Of a stretch of DNA of 64,000 nt, positions 24,576 to 32,670 are shown piece after piece. The notes beneath the pieces were generated by a model. The model did not search any database and was not told the origin of the DNA. It was given only the letters and a program-made list of their open reading frames with translations. Position 1 is the first letter of the stretch, and each line of letters opens with the position of its first letter. Origin of the DNA: Pseudomonas putida (GTDB lineage Bacteria; Pseudomonadota; Gammaproteobacteria; Pseudomonadales; Pseudomonadaceae); the NCBI RefSeq assembly GCF_003228315.1, contig NZ_CP029693.1, positions 4,391,501-4,455,500 of the forward strand, given 5' to 3'. A program made the position numbers and the translations under genes.

Positions 24576-25649
24576 ATGCACGGTACTTCTGCAAGTCCCC
24601 AACGACTGAATGCAGCTCAACGATCAGCGCATATTCGTGAAGTGGTGCTGGCCAAGGGGGTCGAATTGCGCGAGCGCTACCCGATTCTCAGGCATCAGGA
24701 CGCCATCGGCGCCGGCATTCTGGCCTTCGCCCTGGCCGGCATGATCGGTTCGGCGGCGCTCTACATGACCGGGTACCTGGCGTGGTGGGCGTGCCTGTTG
24801 CTCAACGCTTTTTTCGCGTCGCTGACCCACGAGCTGGAACACGACCTGATCCACAGCATGTACTTCCGCAAGCAGCGGGTACCCCACAACCTGATGATGG
24901 GCCTGGTCTGGCTGGCGCGGCCGAGCACCATCAATCCGTGGATTCGCCGTCATCTGCACCTCAATCACCACAAGGTCTCCGGCACGGAAACCGACATGGA
25001 GGAGCGGGCGATCACCAACGGCGAACCCTGGGGCATCGCGCGCTTCTTGATGGTTGGCGACAACATGATGTCGTCGTTCATTCGCATGCTGCGGGCGAAA
25101 ACCTGGGCGCAAAAAATCAGCATCGTGCAGCGTACGCTGAAGGTCTACGCGCCGCTGGCGCTGGTGCATTGGGGCGCCTGGTACGTGTTTCTCGGCTTCC
25201 ATGCCGCCAACGGCGTCGCGCATTTGCTGGGCGCGCCGATCGAATGGTCGGCGACCACGCTATCGGTGATGAACGTGATCGACATTGCCGCCGTGGTGAT
25301 CATCGGCCCTAACGTGCTGCGCACCTTTTGCCTGCACTTCATCAGTTCGAACATGCACTACTACGGCGACGTGGAACTGGGCAACGTGATGCAGCAGTGT
25401 CAGGTGCTGAACGCCAAGTGGCTGTGGCCGCTGCAGGCGTTCTGCTTCAACTTCGGCAGCACCCATGGCATCCATCACTTCGTGGTGAAGGAACCGTTCT
25501 ACATCCGCCAGATGACGGCGCCGGTGGCGCATAAGGTGATGCGTGAGATGGGCGTGCGTTTCAACGACATCGGCACCTTCGCCCGGGCCAACCGCTTCGT
25601 GCGCAAGGAAACCGAACAACCACAACAAGCGCGGGCGGCTCAAGCCTGA
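24576..25649 (+). CDS. Membrane fatty acid desaturase/hydroxylase family protein
   Basis: A 357-residue di-iron membrane enzyme distinct from DesA. Histidine clusters HELEHDLIH (near residue 85), HLHLNHH (near 128) and GIHHF (near 298) form the metal site. Membrane helices lie around 47-82 and 190-255. The family covers acyl desaturases and alkane hydroxylase relatives. Control by the divergent AraC gene is likely. Substrate and product cannot be told from sequence alone. Confidence 0.85.
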   Translation: MHGTSASPQRLNAAQRSAHIREVVLAKGVELRERYPILRHQDAIGAGILAFALAGMIGSAALYMTGYLAWWACLLLNAFFASLTHELEHDLIHSMYFRKQRVPHNLMMGLVWLARPSTINPWIRRHLHLNHHKVSGTETDMEERAITNGEPWGIARFLMVGDNMMSSFIRMLRAKTWAQKISIVQRTLKVYAPLALVHWGAWYVFLGFHAANGVAHLLGAPIEWSATTLSVMNVIDIAAVVIIGPNVLRTFCLHFISSNMHYYGDVELGNVMQQCQVLNAKWLWPLQAFCFNFGSTHGIHHFVVKEPFYIRQMTAPVAHKVMREMGVRFNDIGTFARANRFVRKETEQPQQARAAQA

Positions 25650-25916
25650 GCCATCCATCCGGAAACTCAAATGGAAAAGCCACAGTCATCAAGTTGACCC
25701 AAAGCGACGTTAGGTTGTGATGCGTGGGCCGACGAAGGTTTATGGATATATGCGATTTGGGCCTAATAAAGTAATTAAATATTCCTTTATTAGATAACCA
25801 ACTTCGCCAATCATCGGCTCACAGTTGTTGAGCAACACTGGCAGATTTTGAGTTTCCGGGGCCGTCTCCTTGGCAGGGTGCGGCCCCTTTTTTATTCCTC
25901 GTAAAAACACGAATCC
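25650..25916. other. AT-rich intergenic region with inverted repeat and terminator
   Basis: There is no convincing open frame. A perfect 9-bp inverted repeat CTAATAAAG-N13-CTTTATTAG (25763-25793) lies in a markedly AT-rich stretch, followed 64 bp later by a strong terminator. It could be only the long 3' UTR of the desaturase gene, or it could hold an unrecognised small RNA. No good promoter was seen. Confidence 0.5.
25858..25895 (+). terminator. Strong intrinsic terminator
   Basis: GGGGCCG (25858-25864) pairs with CGGCCCC (25881-25887), followed by six T residues. It lies more than 200 bp after the desaturase stop. Confidence 0.85.
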
Positions 25917-26004
25917 CCTGTGGGAGCTGAGCTTGCTCGCGATGGTGTGTCAGGCAGCACACCGTTGACTGACACACCATCGCGAGCAAGCTCAGCTCCT
26001 ACAG
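25917..26004. repeat. REP inverted pair with extended perfect arms
   Basis: Variant REP (GGAGCTGAGCTTGCTCGCG) pair whose pairing continues inward through GATGGTGTGTCAG / CTGACACACCATC, giving one long nearly perfect cruciform. Confidence 0.88.
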
Positions 26005-26115
26005 AAAGCGATCTAATATTCGATATAGATATTAATAAATAGCTTCTTATTCCTTAACGAATATAACTCTCCTCCCTATACTCGACCGGGAACAGACACG
26101 CAGGAGAGCTTCCCC

Positions 26116-26697
26116 ATGCGCAACGAATCAATTCGCTACCTGATTGTGCCGGGCTGGCAAGGATCGCCAGAAGATCATTGGCAAAGCCACTGGCACCACA
26201 GCCTGCCGAACAGCGCACGGGTGGAGCAGGCCGACTGGCTGACGCCCCGTCGTGAACACTGGGTCGCGGCGCTGGCGGAGACGATTGCTGCCGACAGCAC
26301 GCCGGTAATCCTGATTGCCCACAGCCTGGGCTGCATCACCGTCGCCCACTGGGCCGCCACGGCGCCGTTGCCGATGTTGCGCCAGGTGCGAGGTGCCTTG
26401 CTGGTGGCGCCGGCGGATGTCGAACGCCCGGCCTGCGCGCCGGCCCTGCGCAACTTCGCACCGATTCCCACCGACCTGCTGCCGTTTCCAAGCCAGGTGG
26501 TCAGCTCCGATAACGACAGCGCCGTCAGTGCGCCGCGAGCCCTGGAGCTGGCGCGCAACTGGGGCGCGGAGGCGGGGATCCTGCCCGGTGCCGGGCACAT
26601 CAACGTGAAATCCGGACACCAGCGATGGGAGCAGGGCTTTGCCTATCTCTATCGCCTGCAAAACCGCATGGAACATCACGCCCTGCGCCGCGCCTGA
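26116..26697 (+). CDS. RBBP9/YdeN-type alpha/beta hydrolase
   Basis: A 193-residue cytosolic serine hydrolase. The fold start VPGWQGSPEDHWQSHW (residues 11-26) is the family signature. The nucleophile is S70 in IAHSLGC and the catalytic histidine is in GAGHIN near the C-terminus. The substrate is unknown. A sigma-54 activator-like gene follows 50 bp downstream. The AT-rich promoter region upstream (26005-26090) resembles those of the sulfur genes, so a role in sulfur-ester or thioester use is possible (inference). Confidence 0.87.
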   Translation: MRNESIRYLIVPGWQGSPEDHWQSHWHHSLPNSARVEQADWLTPRREHWVAALAETIAADSTPVILIAHSLGCITVAHWAATAPLPMLRQVRGALLVAPADVERPACAPALRNFAPIPTDLLPFPSQVVSSDNDSAVSAPRALELARNWGAEAGILPGAGHINVKSGHQRWEQGFAYLYRLQNRMEHHALRRA

Positions 26698-26747
26698 ACC
26701 TTATTCAACGCCCCCCGTCTCCCGGCGGTTTTGGGCGGGAGACTGCC

Positions 26748-27671
26748 ATGAGTTATGAAAATTTCGGTCAGCCGTTGCTGACCTTTCCCGACGCCGAAAA
26801 AAGTCCCCTGAGCATCCGCGCCAAGGCGCTGGTGTTCGTCGATCCACGCTCGCGGCAATTGCGCCAGGAGCTGGAACAACTGGCACCGCGTTCAGTCTCG
26901 GTGTTGATCCGTGGCGAAACCGGTACCGGCAAGGAGTTGCTGGCGCGGCACATTCACCGCGCCAGCGATCGCGGCGGGTTGTTCGTTTCGGTCAATTGCG
27001 GCGCAATCAGCCCGACCTACGCCGACGCCGAATTGTTCGGTTACGCTGCCGGCAGCTACAGCGGTTCGGCCAGCAGTCGTGCCGGCTGGTTCGGCTCGGC
27101 CAACGGCGGCACGCTCTATCTGGACGAGATCGGCGACTTGCCGCTGCCAATCCAGATCAAACTGCTCGCCGCCCTGGAAAACCACGAGGTCACCCGCGTC
27201 GGCGCTCATCAGCCGAGCCCGGTGGATGTACGTCTGGTCGCCGCCACCAGCATCGACCTGGCCCAGGCCGTCGCCGCCGGCAAATTCCATGAACGGCTTT
27301 ATCACTACCTCAGCGAAGGCCAACTCGAACTGCCGGCGCTGCGCGAGCGGGTGGGCGACATCCTGTCGCTGGCCGAATACTTCCTCGGCATCTACAGCCA
27401 ACGCCTGGACTTGCCGGTGCCGCTGATCAGCGAGTCCGCGCAACAGGTGCTGGAACGACACAGCTGGCCGGGCAATACCCGCGAGCTGGAAAACGTCATT
27501 CACTTTGCGTTGTTGGTCAGCACGGGAGATGAGATTTTGCCGGAGCATTTGAACTTGCCGGATGAGGGGGTGGGGCAGCTCAAGCATCAGCTCAAGCAGA
27601 TTCTCGGTCACGGCACAGACGCCGAGAAAGCCGCCTTGAAACAATTACTTAGGGAAACAGCTCTCCTGTAG
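26748..27671 (+). CDS. Reduced sigma-54 activator-like AAA+ protein (no HTH, altered GAFTGA)
   Basis: A 307-residue protein made mostly of a sigma-54-interaction AAA+ domain (about 25-255), with Walker A GETGTGKE, Walker B GGTLYLDEI and the arginine finger region SWPGNTRELEN. Two features are unusual. The GAFTGA loop that contacts sigma-54 reads GSYSGS, and the C-terminal Fis-type DNA-binding helix is missing. The frame ends at a TAG inside the adjacent REP element (TGTAGG), so the tail may be truncated. It resembles SfnR-type sulfur regulators. I used the ATG at 26748; the frame is open upstream, but that part overlaps the hydrolase gene. Confidence 0.8.
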   Translation: MSYENFGQPLLTFPDAEKSPLSIRAKALVFVDPRSRQLRQELEQLAPRSVSVLIRGETGTGKELLARHIHRASDRGGLFVSVNCGAISPTYADAELFGYAAGSYSGSASSRAGWFGSANGGTLYLDEIGDLPLPIQIKLLAALENHEVTRVGAHQPSPVDVRLVAATSIDLAQAVAAGKFHERLYHYLSEGQLELPALRERVGDILSLAEYFLGIYSQRLDLPVPLISESAQQVLERHSWPGNTRELENVIHFALLVSTGDEILPEHLNLPDEGVGQLKHQLKQILGHGTDAEKAALKQLLRETALL

Positions 27672-27769
27672 GAGCGAGCCTGCTCGCGAAAAACCGGAGG
27701 GCGCAACGGGGTGTCAGACCCCCAGCGTTATCGTTCACGACCATCGCGAGCAGGCTCGCTCCTACAGGG
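27666..27769. repeat. REP inverted pair supplying the stop codon of the AAA+ gene
   Basis: REP pair with about 50 bp inside. Its first bases contain the TAG stop codon of the preceding gene. Confidence 0.9.
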
Positions 27770-27941
27770 AATGCGCGGGCTAGAGCTGTATGAGCAAAAT
27801 GGAATATGAAAGTGAATAAAAGATATTGTTCGGGAATAAAAAATCCGGGTAATGTCCGCTCCACGCCCGCGATAGCACATCACTGGCACACGTACTAATG
27901 CCGTCGCCACAAGCGACCAAGATTTTCGATAAGGACACTGC

Positions 27942-28724
27942 ATGAAAAAGGTTCTGTTGTTCACCGCACTGGCGGCTGCCCTGACCGCGGGCCTGGCCCA
28001 GGCTGGCGAGAAACTGGTGGTTGCGGCGACCCCGATTCCACACGCTGAAATTCTCGAGCTGATCAAGCCAACCCTCGCCAAAGAAGGCGTGGACCTGGAA
28101 ATCAAAGTCTTCACCGACTACGTGCAGCCGAACGTGCAGGTCGACCAGAAGCGTCTGGACGCCAACTACTTCCAGACCCTGCCGTACCTGAAGAGCTTCA
28201 ACGAAGGCAAAGGCACTCACCTGGAAACCGTGATCGGTGTTCACGTTGAACCGTTCGGTGGCTACTCGAAGAAAGTCAAAACCCTGGCCGAGCTCAAAGA
28301 TGGCGCGACCATTGCCATCCCTAACGAAGGCAGCAACAGCGGCCGTGCCCTGATCCTGCTGCAGAAGGCTGGCCTGATCGAGTTGAAAGACCCGAAAAAC
28401 GCCCTGGCGACCCCGAAAGACATCGCCAAGAACCCGCACAACTTCAAGTTCAAGGAACTGGAATCCGCCATGCTGCCGCGTGTGCTGGATCAGGTTGACC
28501 TGGACATGATCAACACCAACTACGCGCTGGAAGCGGGCCTGAACCCGGCCAAAGACGCACTGGTCATCGAAGGCGCCGATTCGCCTTACGTGAACTTCCT
28601 GGTGGCTCGTCCGGACAACAAGGACAGCGCCGCCATCCAGAAACTGGCCAAGGCCCTGACCAGCCCGGAAGTGAAAGCGTTCATCGAGAAGAAGTACAAC
28701 GGCGCGGTACTGCCGGCGTTCTGA
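27942..28724 (+). CDS. metQ: MetQ/NlpA family methionine-type ABC transporter binding protein (solitary)
   Basis: A 260-residue periplasmic binding protein. The signal peptide ends at AQA (residue 21), with no lipobox cysteine. The NlpA-family blocks VVAATPIPHAEILE and FTDYVQPNVQVDQKRLDANY are intact, as is IPNEGSNSGRALILLQKAGL. No permease or ATPase is adjacent, so it probably feeds the MetNI transporter encoded about 10 kb away or elsewhere. AAGGA precedes the ATG and a terminator follows. Confidence 0.9.
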   Translation: MKKVLLFTALAAALTAGLAQAGEKLVVAATPIPHAEILELIKPTLAKEGVDLEIKVFTDYVQPNVQVDQKRLDANYFQTLPYLKSFNEGKGTHLETVIGVHVEPFGGYSKKVKTLAELKDGATIAIPNEGSNSGRALILLQKAGLIELKDPKNALATPKDIAKNPHNFKFKELESAMLPRVLDQVDLDMINTNYALEAGLNPAKDALVIEGADSPYVNFLVARPDNKDSAAIQKLAKALTSPEVKAFIEKKYNGAVLPAF

Positions 28725-28753
28725 TTCGTGAGGTAGAACCCTTTGAGGTTTCC

Positions 28754-28788
28754 AACGCCGACGGCTGATACAGCGTCGGCGTTTTTTT
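28754..28788 (+). terminator. Intrinsic terminator after the solitary metQ
   Basis: A 10-bp perfect stem (28754-28763 / 28774-28783) followed by seven T residues. Confidence 0.92.
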
Positions 28789-28836
28789 GTGCCCGTATTT
28801 TCTGTGGCAAATGAGATGTGGGGTTGGACACCAATC

Positions 28837-28866
28837 CTGTGGGAGCGAGCAAGCTCGCTCCCACAG
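28837..28866. repeat. Compact REP palindrome
   Basis: CTGTGGGAGCGAGC-AA-GCTCGCTCCCACAG, two REP arms fused without the usual spacer. It probably arose by deletion within a REPIN. Confidence 0.85.
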
Positions 28867-28892
28867 AGGATGGGTTGTCTCGGATAAACAGT

Positions 28893-28988
28893 TCAGGCCA
28901 CCCTGGCCTTCAACGCCCTGCGCAACGCCACCAGCAACTTGAGGATGTCCTGCGGATTCATCGGTTGCGGCACTTTCATGTCTGCCAT
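28893..28988 (-). CDS. Candidate small protein (31 aa)
   Basis: A 31-residue frame (start MADMKVPQPMNPQDILKLL) preceded by AAGGA seven bases upstream of the ATG. The C-terminal half is a basic amphipathic helix (ILKLLVALRRALKARVA). It is isolated between a REP and the ATPase gene. I do not recognise a family. The good ribosome binding site and the non-random composition are the only support. Confidence 0.45.
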   Translation of the reverse strand: MADMKVPQPMNPQDILKLLVALRRALKARVA

Positions 28989-29117
28989 TTTTTCGTCCTT
29001 GTGATTGATGGGCCGGGGAGTCTGGCCAACAGCGGTCCGTCCTTGGAGGGGCAATCTTAAAAAAAGATCCTTCCTACGGAGCAGGGGAAAATAGACGTCA
29101 TCCAACGTCCCGGCAAA

Positions 29118-30278
29118 TCAATCCGGCCAATACCACGCCGGTTCATCGAGCATCCGTTGCCCGACAATCCCGGTCTGCCCGAGGTTCTTTTCCAGCACGA
29201 TGCAATTGCATTCCGGGTCTTCCTGCAACGCCGAAATCAACCGCCGTGCATGGGACACCACCCACACCTGGCACTGCTCTGAAGCGCGAATGATCAAACG
29301 CGCCAACGCCGGCAACAGGTCCGGATGCAGGCTGGTTTCCGGTTCGTTCAGCACCATCAGCGTCGGCGGTCGGGGCGTCAGTAGCGCCGCTACCAGCAGC
29401 AAGTAACGCAAGGTCCCGTCGGACAACTCGGCCGCCGACAGCGGCCGCAGCAATCCTTCCTGATAAAACTCGATGGCAAAGCGTCCACCCGCCAGCGGCT
29501 GGATGTTCAGTCGTGCGCCGGGAAAAGCGTCGCTGATCGCATTCTGCAAGGCCTCGGGGTCGCCGATTTCGATGATGGTCTGCAGCGCCGCAGCAAGGTC
29601 CCTGCCGTCGTGGTGCAGCACCGGCGTGCGGGTTCCCAGTTGTGGCTGGCGCACCGGGGCATCGGCGTCGCTGCGAAAGTGATCGTAAAAGCGCCAGCGG
29701 CGGATGAACTCGCGCATCTGCAGGACTTCCGGCGAAGTGCGCAGGCTGCCGACCTGATCGAACAGGCTGTCGAAGTTCGGCGTATGTTGCGCCAGCACCT
29801 CCCAGCTGCGGTTGGTCCGGGCGCGGATGACCGCACCGTTGCGATCCACCAACAGGCTGGCCGGGCGGTAGAACGGCCCGGACCAGATGCATTCCTTCTT
29901 GATTTCCGGGTCGAGGGAAAACGCGGATCGGCTCGGCTCCGGCAACCCCAGGGCAATCGAATAGCTGAAATCTTCACCGGCGAACCCCAGGCGCAGGCGC
30001 TTCACGCCGTGGCGCACGGTGGCTTCGATAGGGACTTCACCGTTACGCATGCGCCGGGTGAGGGTTTCCGGCCCGGCCCAGAAAGTCGAATCCAGCCCAC
30101 CTTCGCGGGCCAAGGCATTGACCACCCCGCCCTGAGCGGTTTCCGCCAGCAGGCGCAGCGCACGGTAAAGGTTGGACTTGCCGCTGCCATTGGGGCCGGT
30201 GATCAGGTTCAGCCGGCCCAACGGGATGACCAATTTATTGATCGAGCGGTAATTGGCCACCGCGAGGGTTTTGAGCAT
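29118..30278 (-). CDS. RecF/OLD-like AAA family ATPase (COG4637 type)
   Basis: A 386-residue predicted ATPase of the SMC/RecF/OLD superfamily. Walker A is GPNGSGKSN near residue 30 (after LAVANYRSINKLVIPLGRLN). The ABC-like signature region is around AELSDGTLRYL and Walker B is LMVLNEPETSLHPDL. The usual Walker B aspartate is asparagine here, which is common in this subgroup. There is no TOPRIM nuclease domain, unlike true OLD proteins. Function is unknown; DNA repair or defence roles are only by analogy. I used the ATG at 30278. Confidence 0.82.
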   Translation of the reverse strand: MLKTLAVANYRSINKLVIPLGRLNLITGPNGSGKSNLYRALRLLAETAQGGVVNALAREGGLDSTFWAGPETLTRRMRNGEVPIEATVRHGVKRLRLGFAGEDFSYSIALGLPEPSRSAFSLDPEIKKECIWSGPFYRPASLLVDRNGAVIRARTNRSWEVLAQHTPNFDSLFDQVGSLRTSPEVLQMREFIRRWRFYDHFRSDADAPVRQPQLGTRTPVLHHDGRDLAAALQTIIEIGDPEALQNAISDAFPGARLNIQPLAGGRFAIEFYQEGLLRPLSAAELSDGTLRYLLLVAALLTPRPPTLMVLNEPETSLHPDLLPALARLIIRASEQCQVWVVSHARRLISALQEDPECNCIVLEKNLGQTGIVGQRMLDEPAWYWPD

Positions 30279-30310
30279 GGTGAGCTTCCTGCAGCAAGGG
30301 GCGGACCTTA

Positions 30311-30412
30311 TCGTTCCCACGCTCCGCGTGGGAATGCATCCCGTGACGCTCTGCGTCACAGTGGACGCGGAGCGTCCGTGGCGGCGTTCCCACGCAGAGC
30401 ATGGGAACGATC
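30311..30412. repeat. Intergenic inverted repeat of the CGTTCCCACGC type
   Basis: Nested palindromes: TCGTTCCCACGC at the left and its complement with mismatches (GCATGGGAACGA) at the right, with GACGCTCTGCGTC and GGACGC-GGAGCGTCC inside. It is a second repeat family common in Pseudomonas intergenic regions, distinct from the REP elements. Confidence 0.75.
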
Positions 30413-30502
30413 GGTGGGAAGTATAAGGATTGCCGATGCAGACTCGTAACGCTGTTCTAAGCTGACAGACGAATTGCGCCCGTTAAACGCAAAGGAGTCT
30501 GC

Positions 30503-31606
30503 ATGGCTGGTCCCGGATTGAAAATAGCCCTTGGTTTGTGCCTGTTGGCCATGCTCGGGGCTTGTGGTGAAAAGAAGATGGCCGAGAAGGATCGACCTCG
30601 GGTGTTCGTGCAAGTGGTTAAGCCGGGGCAGTACGGTGCCAAAGTCACCTTGACTGGCGATGTGCAGGCCCGGGTGCAGACCGAGCTGTCATTTCGCGTT
30701 GGCGGCAAGATCATCGAGCGCAGCGTCGACGTGGGTGATCGAGTGACGGCCAAGCAGGTCCTCGCCCGACTCGATCCGAAAGACCTGCAGACCAATGTCG
30801 ACTCCGCCCAGGCGCAGGTCGTCGCCGAGCAGGCCAAGCTCAAACAGAACACCGCGTCGTTCGTACGCCAACAAAAACTTTTGCCCAAGGGCTATACCAG
30901 CCAGAGCGAATACGATTCGGCACAAGCCGCGTTGCGCAGCAGCCAAAGCTCGTTGGCAGCGGCTCAGGCGCAGCTGGCCAATGCCAAGGAGCAACTGAGC
31001 TACACCGCGCTGATTGCGGAGGCACCCGGTGTGATCACCGCGCGCCAGGCGGAAGTCGGCCAGGTGGTGCAGGCCACGGTGCCGATCTACAGCCTGGCCC
31101 AGGACGGTGAGCGGGATGCGGTGTTCAACGTCTACGAGTCGCTGCTGGCCGAGCCGCCACCGGACAAGAAAGTCGTGGTCAGCCTGCTCGACAATCCAGA
31201 GGTCAAAACCACCGGCACCGTGCGAGAAGTCACCCCGGCGGTCTCCGAGCAGACCGGTACGGTGCAGGTCAAGATCACCCTCGACGCCCTGCCGCCCGGC
31301 ATGCAGCTGGGGTCGGTGGTGAGTGCCACCGGCACCGCGCAGAACAAAACCGCCGTGCAATTGCCGTGGTCGGCGCTGACCAAGGATGTCAGCCGGCCTG
31401 CCGTGTGGCTGGTGGACGGGCAAGGCAAGGCGCAATTGCACCCGGTGACCGTCGGCCGTTATATGACCGGCAAAGTCATCATCAGCGGCGGCCTTCAGGA
31501 AGGGCAAAAGGTCGTCATCGCAGGCGGCCAGTTGCTGCACCCCGGCGTCGCCGTGGAGATCGCCGAGAACACCTACAAGGAACTGGCCACGGAGGAGCAG
31601 CCATGA
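30503..31606 (+). CDS. triA: RND efflux periplasmic adaptor 1 (TriA-like lipoprotein)
   Basis: A 367-residue membrane fusion protein. The lipoprotein signal has lipobox LGAC (cysteine about residue 21). Biotinyl-lipoyl halves flank an alpha-helical hairpin (about 95-170, rich in Gln/Ala heptads), followed by beta-barrel and membrane-proximal domains. It links the RND pump to an outer-membrane channel. A second adaptor gene overlaps its stop by 4 bp and the pump follows, the layout of P. aeruginosa triABC, which uses two adaptors. No outer-membrane channel gene is present, as in triABC, where OpmH is encoded elsewhere. Confidence 0.82.
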   Translation: MAGPGLKIALGLCLLAMLGACGEKKMAEKDRPRVFVQVVKPGQYGAKVTLTGDVQARVQTELSFRVGGKIIERSVDVGDRVTAKQVLARLDPKDLQTNVDSAQAQVVAEQAKLKQNTASFVRQQKLLPKGYTSQSEYDSAQAALRSSQSSLAAAQAQLANAKEQLSYTALIAEAPGVITARQAEVGQVVQATVPIYSLAQDGERDAVFNVYESLLAEPPPDKKVVVSLLDNPEVKTTGTVREVTPAVSEQTGTVQVKITLDALPPGMQLGSVVSATGTAQNKTAVQLPWSALTKDVSRPAVWLVDGQGKAQLHPVTVGRYMTGKVIISGGLQEGQKVVIAGGQLLHPGVAVEIAENTYKELATEEQP

Positions 31607-32670
31607 GGCGTCTGTCAGTGGTGCTGGCCGGCTTGATGCTGGCGGCCTGTTCCAAGGAAGAACCGGCGCCGGAACCGATTCGCCCCGTACTGTCGATCAA
31701 GGTCGAGGCGCTGGGCGAACAGAACCTGGGGCGGTTCGCGGGCAACATCCAGGCCCGATATGAAAGCAATGTCGGCTTTCGCATTCCCGGGCGCATTGCC
31801 AGCCGCGCCGTCGACGTCGGCGCCGAGGTCGAGCAGGGCGACTTGCTCGCCTCGCTCGATCCCACGGACCAGCAGAACCAGTTGCGCTCGGCACAGGGCA
31901 ACCTGTCGAGTATCCAGGCGCAACTGATCAACGCCCAGGCCACCGCGCGGCGCCAGCAAAGCCTGTTCGACCAAGGCGTGGGCTCCCAGGCGCAACTGGA
32001 CAATGCCCAGACCGACCTGAAAACCACCCAGGCCTCCCTCGATCAGGCTCAGGCCGCGCTCAACCAAGCCAAGGATCAGCTCAACTACGTTGAACTGCGC
32101 GCCGACCACAAGTCCGTGGTCACCGCGTGGAATGCCGAGGCTGGGCAAGTGGTCACCGCCGGCCAGCAGGTCGTCACGTTGGCACAACCGGACATCAAGG
32201 AAGCGGTCATCGACCTGCCGGACACCCTGGTCGATCAGTTGCCTTCCGATGTGGTGTTCCAGGTCGCCTCGCAGCTCAACCCGCAGATCAGCACCACCGC
32301 CACCGTGCGGGAAATCGAACCCCAGGCCGAAAGCACCACCCGCACCCGGCGCGCGCGCCTGACCCTGGCCGAAACCCCGAACGCCTTTCGCCTGGGCACG
32401 GCAATCAGCGTGACCTTGAGTTCGGCGATCACCCCGCAGATTGAATTGCCCCTGAGCGCCTTGCAGGAAGTCGATGGCAAGCCGCGCATCTGGGTGGTCG
32501 ATACGCAGAGCCAAACCGTGTCGCCACGCAACGTCAGCATCATCAGCCGCACCGACAGCAGTGTGCTGGTGGCCAGTGGCGTGAAGGCCGGCGAGCGGAT
32601 TGTCAGTGCCGGTGTGAACAGCCTCAAGCCGGGGCAAAAAGTGAAAGTCGATGAAGGAAGCGCGCAATGA
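31603..32670 (+). CDS. triB: RND efflux periplasmic adaptor 2 (TriB-like lipoprotein)
   Basis: A 355-residue second membrane fusion protein. The lipobox is LAAC (cysteine near residue 15, in MLAACSKEEP). It has the same lipoyl/hairpin/barrel order as the preceding gene but is clearly diverged from it. The start overlaps the triA stop by 4 bp (ATGA), and the stop overlaps the pump start by 4 bp, so the three subunits are translationally coupled. Confidence 0.82.
   Translation: MRRLSVVLAGLMLAACSKEEPAPEPIRPVLSIKVEALGEQNLGRFAGNIQARYESNVGFRIPGRIASRAVDVGAEVEQGDLLASLDPTDQQNQLRSAQGNLSSIQAQLINAQATARRQQSLFDQGVGSQAQLDNAQTDLKTTQASLDQAQAALNQAKDQLNYVELRADHKSVVTAWNAEAGQVVTAGQQVVTLAQPDIKEAVIDLPDTLVDQLPSDVVFQVASQLNPQISTTATVREIEPQAESTTRTRRARLTLAETPNAFRLGTAISVTLSSAITPQIELPLSALQEVDGKPRIWVVDTQSQTVSPRNVSIISRTDSSVLVASGVKAGERIVSAGVNSLKPGQKVKVDEGSAQ

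Noticed and set aside
27942..28724. The solitary metQ as part of a local metNIQ operon
   Set aside because: It is bounded by a REPIN upstream and a terminator downstream, with no permease or ATPase beside it.
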